From Planctomycetaceae bacterium (GTDB taxonomy: Bacteria > Planctomycetota > Planctomycetia > Pirellulales > Thermoguttaceae): a stretch of 64,000 nt of DNA. The stretch covers positions 26,374 through 90,373 of the forward strand of contig JAJFVC010000021.1 in NCBI GenBank assembly GCA_021372005.1. Direction: 5' to 3'. The stretch's first letter is position 1. The number at the start of each line of letters is the position of its first letter. Shown here in pieces: positions 43,350 to 51,261 of the stretch. The position numbers and the translations under genes were made by a program. The notes below the pieces were generated by a model, which saw only the letters and a list, made by a program, of their open reading frames with translations, did no database searches and had not been told where the DNA came from.

Positions 43350-44735
43350 ATGTCCGCTCATCACCCCCGTGTCCCCATGTTCGTTTTTCGAGTCTGCGGC
43401 GTTGCGGCCCTCGGTGGACTACTGTTCGGATACGATACGGCCGTGATCGCCGGCGCGATCGGTCCGCTTCAAGAACATTTCCATCTCAGCGCGGCGATGA
43501 AAGGTTGGGCGGCGGCATGCGCACTGTTCGGATGCGTATTGGGCGTGTCGCTGGCCGGTGTGCTGGGCGATCGCGCCGGCCGAAAACAAACGCAACTGCT
43601 CTCCGCAATTCTATTCTTTTTGTCGGCAATCGGCACCGCGTTGGCCGTGCAATTCGCTGCATTCATCGTATTCCGCATCTTGGGCGGCGTCGGCGTAGGC
43701 ATCGCCTCGATGACCGCTCCGATGTATATCGCCGAGATATCGCCCGCCCGGCTTCGCGGCCGTTTGGTGTCGGTCAACCAACTGGCTGTGGTATCGGGCA
43801 TTTTGGTGATCTATTTCGTCAATTACCTCATTGCACTGGGCGGTGACGCCGCTTGGAACGCAACCGTTGGATGGCGGTGGATGTTCGCATCGGGGGCTGT
43901 GCCCTCGGGCCTGTTTTTCCTGCTGCTTCTGCACGTGCCCGAAAGCCCTCGATGGCTCGTCGAACGAAACCGCATCGCCACGGCCCACGACGTCTTGGTT
44001 CGACTCGGCGGTGAGTCGTTCGCCGCCCAGGAATTGCATGCAATTTGCGAAAGCGTCGCCACGGAACGACAAAGGTCCGTCCGTCGATTCGGCCCGGAAC
44101 TGAGGCCCGTGCTTTGGCTGGGTCTCACCTTGGCGGTTCTTCAACAGGCGACCGGCATCAACGTATTCTTGTATTACGCACCGGAGATTTTCAAGCAACT
44201 CGGAGCGGTAAACGATCTGGCGCTCCTGCAAACAATCGTCGTCGGAGGCGTCAATCTGATGGCCACATTGCTGGCCATTGGCACCGTCGACCGCTGGGGT
44301 CGCAGGCCGCTAATGATCGGGGGCGCCTCGGGCATGGGCGGTTGTCTTTTGACCATGGGTCTGGTTCTGCAATTTCAGGGGATGGCCGGTTGGGTTTTGT
44401 TGCTTTTGTTGGGCTATGTCGCGTGTTTTGCGTTATCCGTCGGACCGGTCACCTGGGTTATTCTCTCTGAAATATTCCCAAACAACGTCCGAAGCGTCGC
44501 CATGTCGTTGGCAACCTTCGCCCTGTGGACCGCCAACTTTCTGGTTTCGCAGACGTTTCCGATGATGGACGAAAGCCCCTGGCTCACCGAACGTTTTCAT
44601 CACGGATTTCCGTTTTATGTCTACGGATCGCTTTGCATCGTGTTGGTCGTCGTGACCTGGCTCGGCGTGCCGGAAACCAAAGGCCGATCACTCGAAGAAA
44701 TCGAGCGATTTTGGACAAAGAGAACTCATCCGTGA
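43350..44735 (+). CDS. MFS sugar:H+ symporter
   Basis: 461 residues, 12 predicted membrane helices, sugar-porter subfamily. GGLLFGYDTAVIAGAI in helix 1, DRAGRKQTQ (loop 2-3), PMYIAEISPARLRGRLVS, PESPRWLVERNR after helix 6, QQATGINVFLYYAP in helix 7, VDRWGRRPLMIGG, and the C-terminal signature VPETKGRSLEEIE. All sugar-porter motifs are intact. XylE-type (D-xylose) is likely from the XylR context. It follows the URO-D-family gene by 34 bases; no separate ribosome-binding site is strong. A hairpin follows immediately. Confidence 0.93.
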   Translation: MSAHHPRVPMFVFRVCGVAALGGLLFGYDTAVIAGAIGPLQEHFHLSAAMKGWAAACALFGCVLGVSLAGVLGDRAGRKQTQLLSAILFFLSAIGTALAVQFAAFIVFRILGGVGVGIASMTAPMYIAEISPARLRGRLVSVNQLAVVSGILVIYFVNYLIALGGDAAWNATVGWRWMFASGAVPSGLFFLLLLHVPESPRWLVERNRIATAHDVLVRLGGESFAAQELHAICESVATERQRSVRRFGPELRPVLWLGLTLAVLQQATGINVFLYYAPEIFKQLGAVNDLALLQTIVVGGVNLMATLLAIGTVDRWGRRPLMIGGASGMGGCLLTMGLVLQFQGMAGWVLLLLLGYVACFALSVGPVTWVILSEIFPNNVRSVAMSLATFALWTANFLVSQTFPMMDESPWLTERFHHGFPFYVYGSLCIVLVVVTWLGVPETKGRSLEEIERFWTKRTHP

Positions 44736-44754
44736 CAAGCGTGCTTCTTGTCAC
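44732..44754 (+). terminator. Hairpin at the end of the sugar operon
   Basis: Perfect 8-bp stem, GTGACAAG with CTTGTCAC, 7-base loop, overlapping the symporter stop codon. No T-run, so it is a terminator-like or stabilising hairpin. Confidence 0.45.
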
Positions 44755-45082
44755 AGAGCGTCCTTATGGAACATAAAGCAGCGGTAAACATAGGCTTGCG
44801 GTTTCGCGTTCACTTGGCAAGCGTGGCATCCGCCAATCGTTCTTTACGCGAGACACCCCACAAGTTGCGGCAATCACGGGCGTCAACGCGGCCCCAAACC
44901 CTGATTTTTCACAGCCCTGCCCAGACGAGGACCGCACACCGTCGCCCACCTTGCGCAGGCCGCAACGTTCGACTATATTGGAAAGAAGTTCCAGAGCCGT
45001 TATCCCAATGAGTTGGCTTGGCCGCCGACTGGGCATTTCGTTCGGATCGCGGCTCGAAGCCAATCCAAACGGAAACGATCCG
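44736..45082. other. 347-base gap before the TPR lipoprotein
   Basis: No gene seen apart from the hairpin at its left edge and the promoter described below. Plus-strand ORFs crossing it begin without ribosome-binding sites. Confidence 0.5.
44951..44979 (+). promoter_or_regulatory. Candidate promoter of the TPR lipoprotein-MATE operon
   Basis: TTGCGC (44951-44956), 17-base spacer, TATATT (44974-44979); predicted transcription start near 44986. Confidence 0.55.
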
Positions 45083-46018
45083 ATGAGGCCAATGCTGCAT
45101 GGTTGCTGTCTGTTGGCAGGCTGTGCCCTGTTGTGGGGCGCGGCCATCCTGGGTTGCGGCGGCCCGTCGGGCCAGGCTCGCTCGTTTCAAGAGCAAATCG
45201 CGCTGGTCCAAAAAGAGCCCGACCCCCAGCGCCGCGCCTTGCGGTTGATTCGGATCGGCTACCAACAGAGCAAACTGTTGGACACGGCCGGAGCGGAGTC
45301 GACGTTCTGGCTGGCGACCCGCGACTGCCGTGCGATTGAGGATGCGGCGGACCGGGCCGGCGTTTGGGCCCTTTTGGCCGAAGCGCAGGCCGCGTTGAAC
45401 CACCCCGAGGCCGCACGCCGCGCGGTCGCCTCCGCCCAATCGGCCGCCGACGAAGCCGCCGCCCCCGAACAAAAGGTTCGAGCCCTCAGTCATGTGGGCC
45501 AAGCCCAGGCGGCGACGGGCCAACACGAGGCAGCCGCCGCCACGCTGCAGTCGGCCGAACGAATGGCCGCCGAGATCCACGACCCGTTGGACCACGCCTC
45601 GGCCGCCGGCGCGCTGGCGCTGGCCTATCACCATCTCGACCAGCGCGATGCGCGCGACCGGGTGCTTCGTGCGGCGATTCAAGCGGCCGAACGGGTTGAG
45701 GACCCCAAGCCGCGCGGTCTGGCCCAAGCCGAATTGGCCGCCCGGCAGGCCAAAATGAACGAAAAAGACGCCGCGGCCGAGACGTTCTCCGTCGCCCTAC
45801 GGTCGATCGAGGCGATCCCGTCGCCGTATTTTCGCGCCTACGCCATGAGCGAACTGGCCCAACGCATGGCCGACGCCGGATGGCCGACCCGCGCCCGGCA
45901 GACGCTCGATCGGGCGGAACGAACGGCCGAAAAAATCCCCGAGCGCGATCTGCAATCGCAAGCCCTGCAGAAAATCCGCTCGATGATGAACAAGCTGCCG
46001 CGGGGAGACGACCCGTGA
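45083..46018 (+). CDS. TPR-type lipoprotein coupled to a MATE transporter
   Basis: 311 residues. N terminus with a hydrophobic signal (LLAGCALLWGAAILGC) ending in a lipobox-like AILGC. Then helical repeats, each ~35-40 residues, rich in Ala/Glu/Gln (AALNHPEAARRAVASAQSAAD, KVRALSHVGQAQAATGQHEAA, AAGALALAYHHLDQRDARDRV, AYAMSELAQRMADAGWPTRA). No enzyme motif. Start choice: this ATG gives an exact lipoprotein signal; an ATG at 45008 would add 25 residues and lies just after the promoter. Its stop overlaps the MATE start (GTGA), so it is co-translated with the pump, perhaps as a periplasmic accessory. Confidence 0.68.
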   Translation: MRPMLHGCCLLAGCALLWGAAILGCGGPSGQARSFQEQIALVQKEPDPQRRALRLIRIGYQQSKLLDTAGAESTFWLATRDCRAIEDAADRAGVWALLAEAQAALNHPEAARRAVASAQSAADEAAAPEQKVRALSHVGQAQAATGQHEAAAATLQSAERMAAEIHDPLDHASAAGALALAYHHLDQRDARDRVLRAAIQAAERVEDPKPRGLAQAELAARQAKMNEKDAAAETFSVALRSIEAIPSPYFRAYAMSELAQRMADAGWPTRARQTLDRAERTAEKIPERDLQSQALQKIRSMMNKLPRGDDP

Positions 46019-47391
46019 CGGACGCTCGGGACGACGGCGGCTCCGACCGCTCCGCACAACTCGGCCAAGAAGGCGTTCTGCGGCTTCTGCTGCGGTTCTC
46101 CGCGCCGGCCATCGTCGGCATGATGGCCCAGGCGATGTACAACCTGATCGATCGGCTTTTCATCGGTTGGGCGCTTGGCGGCGACGGCATTGCGGGCATC
46201 GCCGTGGCGTTCCCGTTGATGCTGGTCATGTTGAGTTTCGGGATGCTGATCGGGTTCGGCGCGACCTCGCAAATTTCGATCCGCTTGGGCCAGCGTCGCA
46301 AGGCCGACGCCGAGCGGATTTTAGGCAACGCCGCGACAATGCTCGTCGTCTGTTCGTTGGCGATCACCGCGCTGGGGTTGTTATTTCTCGATCCCATGTT
46401 GAATTGGGTCGGCGCAAGCCCGACCGTGCTGCCGCTGGCCCGCGATTATCTGCACGTCATCGTGCTGGGCACGGTCTTTCAGATGGTTGGCTTCGGTCTG
46501 AACGCAATGATCCGCGGCGAAGGCAATCCACGCGTAGCCATGCTTTCCATGCTGATCAGCGTGGCGCTCAACGCGATCTTGGCGCCCATTTTTGTCTTCG
46601 GATTTCATGGGGGCATGCGCGGCGCCGCCTGGGCCACGGTTGCGTCGCAAGCCGTGTCGGCCGTGTGGGTCGTCGCGTATTTTCTCCGCGGCAAGAGCGT
46701 GCTGCGCATTCGGTGGCGCAATCTGCGTCCGAGCTGGCCGGTGTGCGCCGGCATCTGCGCGATCGGCGCGCCGCCGTTCGCCATGCAACTGACCGCCAGC
46801 TTGCAACAAAGCCTTTTGAACCGCCAATTGGAGATTTACGGAGGCGATTCGGCCGTGGCCGCGATGGGCATCATCTACGCCCTGCTGATGCTGGTCGCCA
46901 TGCCGATCATCGGCCTCAATCAGGGTGCACAGCCAATCATCGGCTACAACTACGGCGCGCGCCGTTACGATCGCGTCCGCAAAACGCTCTTGAACGCCAT
47001 TTTGATCGCCACCACGCTGACCGTGCTGGGCTTCTCGATGGCGATGTTGTTCCCGGCCCCCTTGATCCGACTGTTCGCCCCGCATGACGGCGAGCTGGTC
47101 GACGTCGGCGCCCGCGCGATTCGGATCGCCGCCTGCATGTTTCCGATTGTCGGTTTTCAGATCGTCAGCTCGGCGTATTTCCAGGCGGTCGGCAAACCGA
47201 AAGAGGCCCTGTTTCTTTCGCTTTCCCGGCAACTGCTGGTCCTCGTGCCCGCGCTAATCCTGTTGCCGAGGCTTTTCGGATTGCAGGGCGTCTGGGCGGC
47301 CATGCCGACGGCCGATCTGGCGTCGTGCGTGTTGACCGGCCTCTGCTTGGCGCCCGAGTTGCGTCATCTTGGCCAAGGCCCCGGCGCGTAA
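46015..47391 (+). CDS. MATE-family multidrug/toxin efflux transporter
   Basis: 458 residues with 12 predicted helices in two homologous halves. Motifs: LLRFSAPAIVGMMAQAMYNLIDRLFIG at the start, IAVAFPLMLVMLSFGMLIGFG, GEGNPRVAMLSMLISVALNAILAPIF, IGLNQGAQPIIGYNYGARRYDRV in the second half and SSAYFQAVGKPKEA. This is the MATE (MepA/NorM-like) layout driven by H+ or Na+. GTG start at 46015 is preceded by GGGGAG and overlaps the upstream TGA. Substrate unknown. A convergent hairpin lies 37 bases downstream. Confidence 0.9.
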   Translation: MTDARDDGGSDRSAQLGQEGVLRLLLRFSAPAIVGMMAQAMYNLIDRLFIGWALGGDGIAGIAVAFPLMLVMLSFGMLIGFGATSQISIRLGQRRKADAERILGNAATMLVVCSLAITALGLLFLDPMLNWVGASPTVLPLARDYLHVIVLGTVFQMVGFGLNAMIRGEGNPRVAMLSMLISVALNAILAPIFVFGFHGGMRGAAWATVASQAVSAVWVVAYFLRGKSVLRIRWRNLRPSWPVCAGICAIGAPPFAMQLTASLQQSLLNRQLEIYGGDSAVAAMGIIYALLMLVAMPIIGLNQGAQPIIGYNYGARRYDRVRKTLLNAILIATTLTVLGFSMAMLFPAPLIRLFAPHDGELVDVGARAIRIAACMFPIVGFQIVSSAYFQAVGKPKEALFLSLSRQLLVLVPALILLPRLFGLQGVWAAMPTADLASCVLTGLCLAPELRHLGQGPGA

Positions 47392-47427
47392 GAATCTCGC
47401 CGATCGAGCGAAAACGCCAACGGACGC

Positions 47428-47448
47428 CAATCGCTCTTAAAGCGATTG
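47428..47448. terminator. Hairpin between two convergent genes
   Basis: Perfect 8-bp stem, CAATCGCT with AGCGATTG, 5-base loop containing the stop codon of the minus-strand gene. Possible bidirectional terminator, no T-run. Confidence 0.4.
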
Positions 47449-47754
47449 CAGCGCGATGCCCTGTTGCGAGGCGCGCAAGATCAGCCCGCGTTTGAAATAC
47501 TGAAACTGATGGTGCGGTTTCCGTCGGGCCCAGAGAAACGTGCTTTGCACCAGACTGGCCGATAGACGGCCTTCCTGGACTTCGAGAAGCACCTTGTCGA
47601 CAAATCCCTCTTCTTCGGTTGTGTTCGTGTGCAGCGCGGCCTTGATCGTGGCGGCGTCCCACGTGCCCGCAACCGCGTCGCGCAGCCCAAAGGCCGCCAA
47701 CCATCCCGCGCAAACAATCAACAGGATTAGGCATGACCATCGAGCTCGTTTCAT
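47437..47754 (-). CDS. Small exported protein, unknown function
   Basis: 105 residues. Signal peptide (MKRARWSCLILLIVCAGWLA, cut near AVAG), then a soluble ~75-residue domain with TWDAATIKAALHTNTTEEEGFVDKVLLEVQEGRLSASLVQSTFLWARRKPHHQFQYFKRGL. It may be a helical domain; no named family. The upstream GGGAGGT site supports the ATG at 47754. Monocistronic, convergent with the MATE gene and divergent from the TPR gene. Confidence 0.65.
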   Translation of the reverse strand: MKRARWSCLILLIVCAGWLAAFGLRDAVAGTWDAATIKAALHTNTTEEEGFVDKVLLEVQEGRLSASLVQSTFLWARRKPHHQFQYFKRGLILRASQQGIALQSL

Positions 47755-48041
47755 GGCACACGACCTCCCAACAAGCAAGAATGCCTGTCCTCTCAAGAAA
47801 AAAACGCGGGCCGCCGATTCGCGCGGTCGCAATTCGGGCGTTCTTGTAGCGAAATTGGCGTCGACGGGCAAGAGCAATCCCGAATGTCCACCTCCGGAGA
47901 GTCCTTGGACAAGCGACGTTAGTGCTTGCCGGAAAACACGTTAGAAAAACTCCGTGTTTCGCCATTTTCGTCATGGTGAAAATTCGATTACAATGACTTC
48001 CGGAACATCGCTGAGTCGTTACTTTCGGGAGTTGCTCCACC

Positions 48042-48560
48042 ATGACCGCCGAACGCCATGCCCGCCGCGCGAAAATCCAACGCGAGGCCGAGGGCTATCT
48101 GGAGCTCGGCATGGCCAAACACGCCCTGGCGGCGCTCGATCGGCTCGAGGAGGATTCTTACGACGGCCGGGCGTTTTATTTACGCGGAGAAAGCCTTCGT
48201 GCGTTGGAGCATTACGCCGAGGCGATCGCCCCGTTGCAGCGGGCCGCTCACGCCCTGCCCGACGATCTGCACGTCTGCGTCGCCTTGGGCTGGTGCCACA
48301 AACGCACCGGGCGGCTCGATCTGGCCATCGACGCCCTCCAACAGGCGTTGATTGTCCGGCCGCAAGAGGCCCTGTTGCGTTACAACTTGGCTTGTTATCT
48401 GAGTCTGGCTGGCAAGAAACGCGGGGCGTTGCGAAATCTCTCGAAGGCTTTGGCGATCGATCCCGACTACCGATCGTTGATCGAGTCGGAGCCCGACTTC
48501 GATCCGCTGCGGGACGATCCCGATTTTCAGGCCGTTTGCGACGGCGTCCAAATCGACTGA
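48042..48560 (+). CDS. Small cytoplasmic TPR protein
   Basis: 172 residues without signal peptide. About four tetratricopeptide repeats: AEGYLELGMAKHALAALDRL, AFYLRGESLRALEHYAEAIAPLQRA, HVCVALGWCHKRTGRLDLAIDALQQAL, LRYNLACYLSLAGKKRGALRNLSKAL. The C-terminal SLIESEPDFDPLRDDPDFQAVCDG is the typical end of bacterial TPR proteins of this kind. Likely a protein-interaction module. A -10-like TACAAT lies ~50 bases upstream. The 3' end overlaps the convergent MnmE-like gene by 34 bases. Confidence 0.75.
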   Translation: MTAERHARRAKIQREAEGYLELGMAKHALAALDRLEEDSYDGRAFYLRGESLRALEHYAEAIAPLQRAAHALPDDLHVCVALGWCHKRTGRLDLAIDALQQALIVRPQEALLRYNLACYLSLAGKKRGALRNLSKALAIDPDYRSLIESEPDFDPLRDDPDFQAVCDGVQID

Positions 48561-49576
48561 ATCGCCGCCAACTGATCGTCGTTGATCGGCACGGCCTCCC
48601 CGGGCGCCGGCGGCTCGGGCACGAGTCGACCCGAAACGGCCGCGAGCAAATCCGAAAGCCCGTCGCCGCGCAACGCGCTCAAGCGAATCCCCGGCGGTCG
48701 ATCGTCAAGCGACGTCGCCCGATCGTATTTATTGTAGACCACCAGCGCGTCGGGCCAACGTTCGACCAACGATTGATCTTCCGTCGACCACGGCGCGGCG
48801 AGATCGAACACCAGCAGGATCAAGTCGGCCCGGACGAGACGTTCCTGCGCCCGCACGATGCCCGCCTGCTCGGTGGCGTCGCCGCCCTCGCGAAGCCCGG
48901 CCGTATCGCACCACTCGACCGGCCAGCCGTCAACGGCGGTCGTCACGGTCACCGCGTCGCGCGTCGTGCCGGGCGTCGGATGGACAATCGTCCGCTCGAA
49001 CCCGACCAGAGCATTGATCAGGCTGCTTTTCCCGGCATTGACCGGACCGGCCACCACCACTTGCCAAGGCTGCGTCAGATGGCGTCCCAGCGCGGCGCGG
49101 GCCAGCAGCGCGTCGATCCGCCGGCGCGCCCACTCGACCCGCCCGGAGGCCACCTCCAAGCGGATCCGCTCGCACTCGCGCTCGAGCGCCCCGTGCCATT
49201 GATCCAACAAGATCGAGGCGGTCCGCAACGTTGGCGCATCGGCCAGCGCGACGGCCGCCGGCGCCGCCTGCGTTCGCCACGCCACGCGACGCGCGCCGGC
49301 GTCGGCCAACGACTGTTCGATCCTCGCCACGGCGGCCGATCCGCCATGACCGTGCCATTCGACCGCGCCGTCCTCGCAGCGGCGCACGACGACCTCTTCG
49401 CCTTGCGGATCGCCAAAATGTCCCAAGATCGGCCGATCCGTCGGTTGCTCGGCCAAAGGGCGGCCGTTGCGGGCAAAGAACCGCGCATCAACCGCACGAA
49501 CCGCGTCGGGGCCCTCGATCCGCAATGTGGCCACCGCGCCACGGCCCGGCGGCGTCTGCTGAATGATTTGAAGCAT
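48527..49576 (-). CDS. mnmE: MnmE/TrmE-like tRNA-modification GTPase, C-terminally shortened
   Basis: 349 residues against ~450 in MnmE. N-terminal folate-binding-like domain with the MnmE signature IIQQTPPGRGAVATLRIEGPDA and HGHGGSAA; a helical part; then the G domain: P-loop VVAGPVNAGKSSLINALVG (177-184), TPGTTRD (switch), WCDTAGLREGGDATEQAGI and VYNKYD (G4). The C-terminal helical extension with the Cys-x-Gly-Lys end required for cmnm5U34 formation in MnmE is missing: the protein ends QSIWTPSQTA. It may be an active variant working with another partner, or a GTPase with another RNA role. Its tail overlaps a TPR gene. Confidence 0.8.
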   Translation of the reverse strand: MLQIIQQTPPGRGAVATLRIEGPDAVRAVDARFFARNGRPLAEQPTDRPILGHFGDPQGEEVVVRRCEDGAVEWHGHGGSAAVARIEQSLADAGARRVAWRTQAAPAAVALADAPTLRTASILLDQWHGALERECERIRLEVASGRVEWARRRIDALLARAALGRHLTQPWQVVVAGPVNAGKSSLINALVGFERTIVHPTPGTTRDAVTVTTAVDGWPVEWCDTAGLREGGDATEQAGIVRAQERLVRADLILLVFDLAAPWSTEDQSLVERWPDALVVYNKYDRATSLDDRPPGIRLSALRGDGLSDLLAAVSGRLVPEPPAPGEAVPINDDQLAAIQSIWTPSQTA

Positions 49577-49658
49577 CCCTCCAGCGTATCGCTTCGGCGA
49601 CCGCAGTTCAACCGTCGCGGCTTGCCAGCTCGGCGGGCTCGTGCTACGCTGCTACGGC

Positions 49659-50612
49659 ATGGAATATCTTATCGGAACGGACGAAGCGGGCTATGGACCG
49701 AATCTCGGACCGCTGGTGATCTCCGCCACCGTGTGGCACGCGCCCGACGGCGTCGGCGTCGCGGGACTTTTTGATCGGCTCCACGCCGTCGTCGCGTCGG
49801 ACCGCCGACAGCCCGGCGTTTGGATGGGCGACTCCAAACAACTCTACGCGGCGGGAAAAGGATTGCAGCATCTCGAACGCGGGCTTTGGGCCGCTTTGGG
49901 TTTATTGAACGCCTGCCCGAAAACGTGGCCCACGCTGTGGCAAACGTTCGCGCCCGAGGCGCTGGACGCCATGGCGTCGATCCCGTGGTATCGCGATTAC
50001 CATGAGCCGTTGCCGATCGACCAACCGGCGGACCAACTGCCGTCGACGATCGAAACGCTGCGGCACGGAGTCGACCAAGCCGGCGTGCGATTGATGTCGA
50101 TGCAAAGCCGCGTGATCTTTGAGCCGGAGTTCAACCGTCTGGTCGAACGAAGCGAATCGAAAGGCGCGGCGCTGTCGCATGAGACGTTGCGGCTGATCGT
50201 GCGGGCCATCGACGCCCTGCCGCCGAGCCGCGTTTCGGTCGTGTGCGACAAGCACGGCGGACGGAATCGCTACGCCCCGCTGCTGGCCGAATATTTTCCC
50301 GACCATCTGATCGAGATCCACGGCGAGTCGCGCGAACGGAGCGTCTATCGGTTCGGACCGCCGGACCGCCGGCGAGAGTTTTGTTTCCGGGCCAAGGCCG
50401 AAGCATGCCTGCCGGTCGCGTTGGCCTCGATGGCTTCAAAGTATCTGCGTGAGGCGGCCATGCGGGCCTTGAACGATTTTTGGCGTCGCCGCGTTCCGGG
50501 ATTGCAGCCCACGGCCGGATATCCCGAAGACGCGAAACGGTTTCGACAAGAAGTCCTGGAGGCAAAAAGACACCTCCCCATCGAAGACCGCGACTGGTGG
50601 AGAATTAAGTAG
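49659..50612 (+). CDS. RNase HII-like nuclease-fold protein
   Basis: 317 residues, longer than RNase HII (~210). The N terminus LIGTDEAGYGPNLGPLVISATVW matches the RNase HII active-site strand DEAGRGPLAGPV, with Asp8-Glu9. GVWMGDSKQLYAAGKGLQHLERG matches the DSKKL..KR segment. A later VVCDKHGGRNRYAPLLAEYFPD contains a third acidic residue in the right context for catalysis, and FRAKAEACLPVALASMASKYLREAAM matches the K-D-x-x-R.. helices (ASIIAKVTRD in HII). The usual GRG triplet reads GYG. It may cleave RNA/DNA hybrids or be a planctomycete-specific RNase H-like protein. Confidence 0.7.
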   Translation: MEYLIGTDEAGYGPNLGPLVISATVWHAPDGVGVAGLFDRLHAVVASDRRQPGVWMGDSKQLYAAGKGLQHLERGLWAALGLLNACPKTWPTLWQTFAPEALDAMASIPWYRDYHEPLPIDQPADQLPSTIETLRHGVDQAGVRLMSMQSRVIFEPEFNRLVERSESKGAALSHETLRLIVRAIDALPPSRVSVVCDKHGGRNRYAPLLAEYFPDHLIEIHGESRERSVYRFGPPDRRREFCFRAKAEACLPVALASMASKYLREAAMRALNDFWRRRVPGLQPTAGYPEDAKRFRQEVLEAKRHLPIEDRDWWRIK

Positions 50613-50661
50613 AACGTCAAGCGTCATGTCCTAATCCCTATTCTCTAATCCCTATTTCCCC

Positions 50662-51144
50662 ATGGACCTCTACATTCTTCGCCACGCCTGGGCCGTCGAT
50701 CGTGATCAAGTGCAGGACGACTTGCGGCCGTTGAGCGCCGACGGTCGAAAACGATTCGCGGCCGTGGCGAAACGACTCGTCACAGGCGGCGCCGCGCCCA
50801 AGCGGATCGCCACCAGCCCGTTGGTCCGATGCGTCGAGACTGCGAATCTGTTGGCCGACGCGCTCGGCGGTGCGGAAATCGTCGAACTGGACGGTCTGCG
50901 GCCGGGCGGCGACGCCAAAACCCTTTGGCGATGGACCGTCGAGCAGTCGCGGCAATGCGACGAGATCGCGTGGGTTGGTCACGCCCCTGACGTGGAGCTA
51001 TGGACCGCCGCGCTGATTGGCGACGCCTCCGGGTCGATTCGACTGGCCAAGGGAGCCACGGCCGCCGTGCGATTCGACGACGCGACGGAGCTGGGCAAGG
51101 GCCAACTCCAGTGGCTCGCAACAGCCAAGCTGCTGGGCGTTTGA
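50662..51144 (+). CDS. sixA: Phosphohistidine phosphatase SixA-like
   Basis: 160 residues, histidine-phosphatase (phosphoglycerate-mutase-like) fold. LYILRHAWAVDRD (catalytic R7-H8), DLRPLSADGRKRFA, ATSPLVRCVETANLLADAL and WVGHAPDVE (second catalytic His107) match SixA, which dephosphorylates histidine phosphotransfer domains such as that of ArcB. The D..RPL...G motif separates SixA from general PGM family members. It follows the RNase HII-like gene by 49 bases on the same strand. The partner kinase is not in this window. Confidence 0.85.
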   Translation: MDLYILRHAWAVDRDQVQDDLRPLSADGRKRFAAVAKRLVTGGAAPKRIATSPLVRCVETANLLADALGGAEIVELDGLRPGGDAKTLWRWTVEQSRQCDEIAWVGHAPDVELWTAALIGDASGSIRLAKGATAAVRFDDATELGKGQLQWLATAKLLGV

Positions 51145-51190
51145 AAAACGCCGGAAATTTGCGATCTTTCGCGGCTTCATCGCGTCCCCA

Positions 51191-51219
51191 TTGTCGGGGG
51201 TGGTCGACAAGCGTAGACT
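51191..51219 (+). promoter_or_regulatory. Candidate nifU promoter with embedded palindrome
   Basis: TTGTCG (51191-51196), 17-base spacer, TAGACT (51214-51219). The -35 and spacer carry an inverted repeat, TTGTCG with CGACAA (51205-51210), a possible operator for an Fe-S or stress regulator. Confidence 0.5.
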
Positions 51220-51261
51220 AATAAGGAGCCTTTTGTTGTAGGAACGGATCGGAGCAACGCG

